DNA from: Pithys albifrons albifrons
Taxonomy: Eukaryota; Chordata; Aves; Passeriformes; Thamnophilidae
Assembly: GCF_047495875.1 (NCBI RefSeq)
Contig: NC_092465.1
Span: 8,047,160-8,111,159 of the forward strand
Reading direction: 5' to 3'
Length of the DNA: 64,000 nucleotides
A program made the position numbers and the translations under genes. The notes under the pieces are model-generated. The model saw only the letters and a program-made list of their open reading frames with translations. It did no database searches and was not told where the DNA came from. How positions within the stretch are numbered: the stretch's first letter is position 1; each line of letters starts with the position of its first letter. Positions 62,734 through 64,000 of this stretch are shown here, in pieces.

Positions 62734-64000
62734 TGCCCACAGTGAAGTAGCACATGTGCTACTGAGACTCAAAAAAAATCAACTAAGTGACAATAAATAC
62801 CCTAGCTTTTGTCTGAGGGATATGTGGGTGGAGGCCAGTGGGAATGGGAATTGTTTAATGTATAGCAAACAAGAAGGACAAGCAGAGATTGAATGAAAGG
62901 GCAGAGAGGAGGGCTTAGGTTAAACAGGAAAGGCCTGTGGGAAATTGGAGGTGATAGTGTGTTGAACTTTGATTTAGTTGCTGCATTCCTGGCAGTAATA
63001 GACTTATCTGCAATGTATTCTCTAGGGATGTAGGTACAAAGCATGGATTTGTACTTTTTTCTAAAGTGGATTTTTGTGACTGAACAGTAAATTTAGCAGC
63101 AGAGTTTAGGAGAGGGTAAGGCAGGGGGCAATGGGATTCCCTCAAAAATGCATTTGCATCTGAAGTTAAAACCTTAGCGTAGACTTTCCCATCAGCTGTA
63201 ACCTGTTGCATATGATGGCAAATGCTCTTGGACATCATTCCAATAGGCACCAACAGAGAATTCAGACAGTAGAAATTATATTTTGCTTTTTTGGTTGATC
63301 TAGGATGCAATTATACGAGACAAGTAGTGTTAGGCCAGCCAGAAGTGACAAATCTGCTAATGCTTTTATCATGATTTTATGTTCAGGAGATGTTGAAGGT
63401 TAGACACAGCTAAAGCAAATGTATGCCTGTTTTCAGCTAACAGGATCCATTTAGATGAGTTAGTTTGTGTAACACAAGGTTTTCCCTTTTAAATATTACT
63501 TTAAATTTCTTGGTTTAGTGTGGGAATGAAAAATCTTGTTACCTACACTTGAGTCAGACAACTTAATAAACTGCCAGTAAATTTATACTGTCTTGAATTG
63601 TAAGGATGAGATTAAAATAACTTTGTATAATGACAGAAGGTAGTTTAACATTTATAGGACCTCAGTCATTCTGCCATATGAAGAAAATGCATTTTATGTC
63701 TTTGATTTTTTTTTTAAACTTTGATGTGATGGAGTTTGGTTTGGTGATTAATTTTGGTTCTCATGTTTCACATGAAGGAGAGAATCACCATGATAAATTA
63801 GTATTTTAGGGATGTGATGAATGGCTACTTCCTTTTCCATGTAATTATCCGGCAGTAGTTTCAATGAAAGATGCTGGGAAATGGAGCTTCTCACTTCAGA
63901 TAACCATCCACCCTGTCTGGCAAGAAAAATGGATCTCTATTTTTGACATATTACTGTGGACCAAGGCCAATGGAGGGAGGGCAACCGTTTGTAGGTTGTG
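62734..64000. other. Intron 1, end of window
   Basis: Nothing is recognised. The open frames here (largest about 131 codons on the minus strand, 62,915-63,310) have no known domain and overlap another frame. Confidence 0.5.

Larger units (their letters stand above)
19019..64000 (+). other. DPP10: Start of DPP10 intron 1 (acceptor outside the window)
   Basis: The intron opens with GTAGGG at 19,019. No sequence encoding the conserved DPP10/DPP6 continuation (ELGSN...NWKGIA, membrane segment) was found to the end of the window, so the intron is at least 45 kb. This fits the known very large size of DPP genes in vertebrates. The contents are listed separately: CR1 relics, simple repeats, palindromes and possible regulatory elements. 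Confidence 0.75.

Noticed and set aside
62915..63310. 131-codon minus-strand open frame
   Set aside because: No recognised motif, overlaps another frame, and its length is compatible with chance.

Overview
The window reads as nuclear DNA of a bird. The base composition is AT-rich and CpG-poor, protein-coding sequence is almost absent, and the only recognisable interspersed repeats are CR1 LINE fragments. Three of these keep the typical avian CR1 3' end, a lysine-poor C-terminal relic followed by 'ttccaaccc...attctatgattctatg'-type sequence. No tRNA, rRNA, CRISPR or bacterial-type operon structure was seen. I cannot name the species.

The one gene I can support is on the + strand. A CpG island at about 18,330-19,345 contains a TATAAA box, two GC boxes and a short first coding exon (18,959-19,018). 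That exon encodes MNQTATVSHHVQCHSSRAVK and ends in a consensus splice donor. It matches the alternative N-terminus (MNQTA... class) of the dipeptidyl-peptidase-like proteins, closest to DPP10, an auxiliary subunit of Kv4 potassium channels. The remaining exons (transmembrane segment, beta-propeller and alpha/beta-hydrolase-like domain) are not in the window.

Region by region: 1-18,330 is upstream flank (intergenic, or an intron of a longer isoform) with only simple repeats recognised. 18,330-19,345 is the promoter and first exon. 19,019-64,000 is the start of a very long first intron of at least 45 kb. It carries CR1 relics near 31.0, 31.9-32.2, 35.5, 47.8-48.1, 49.7-50.0 and 50.0-50.1 kb, a (CCCAT)22 array at 37.1 kb, poly-T and poly-C runs, two long perfect inverted repeats (26.4 kb and 62.7 kb), and several stretches that look like conserved non-coding (enhancer) candidates but cannot be proven without alignment.

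Almost all open reading frames of 60-115 codons in the window are chance frames. The longest (212 codons at 37,693-38,331) is longer than expected by chance but resembles nothing I recognise. I found no clearly new biological system. The most interesting items are the isoform-specific DPP10 promoter and exon, the CpG-bearing intronic element near 27.2 kb and the near-perfect palindromes.
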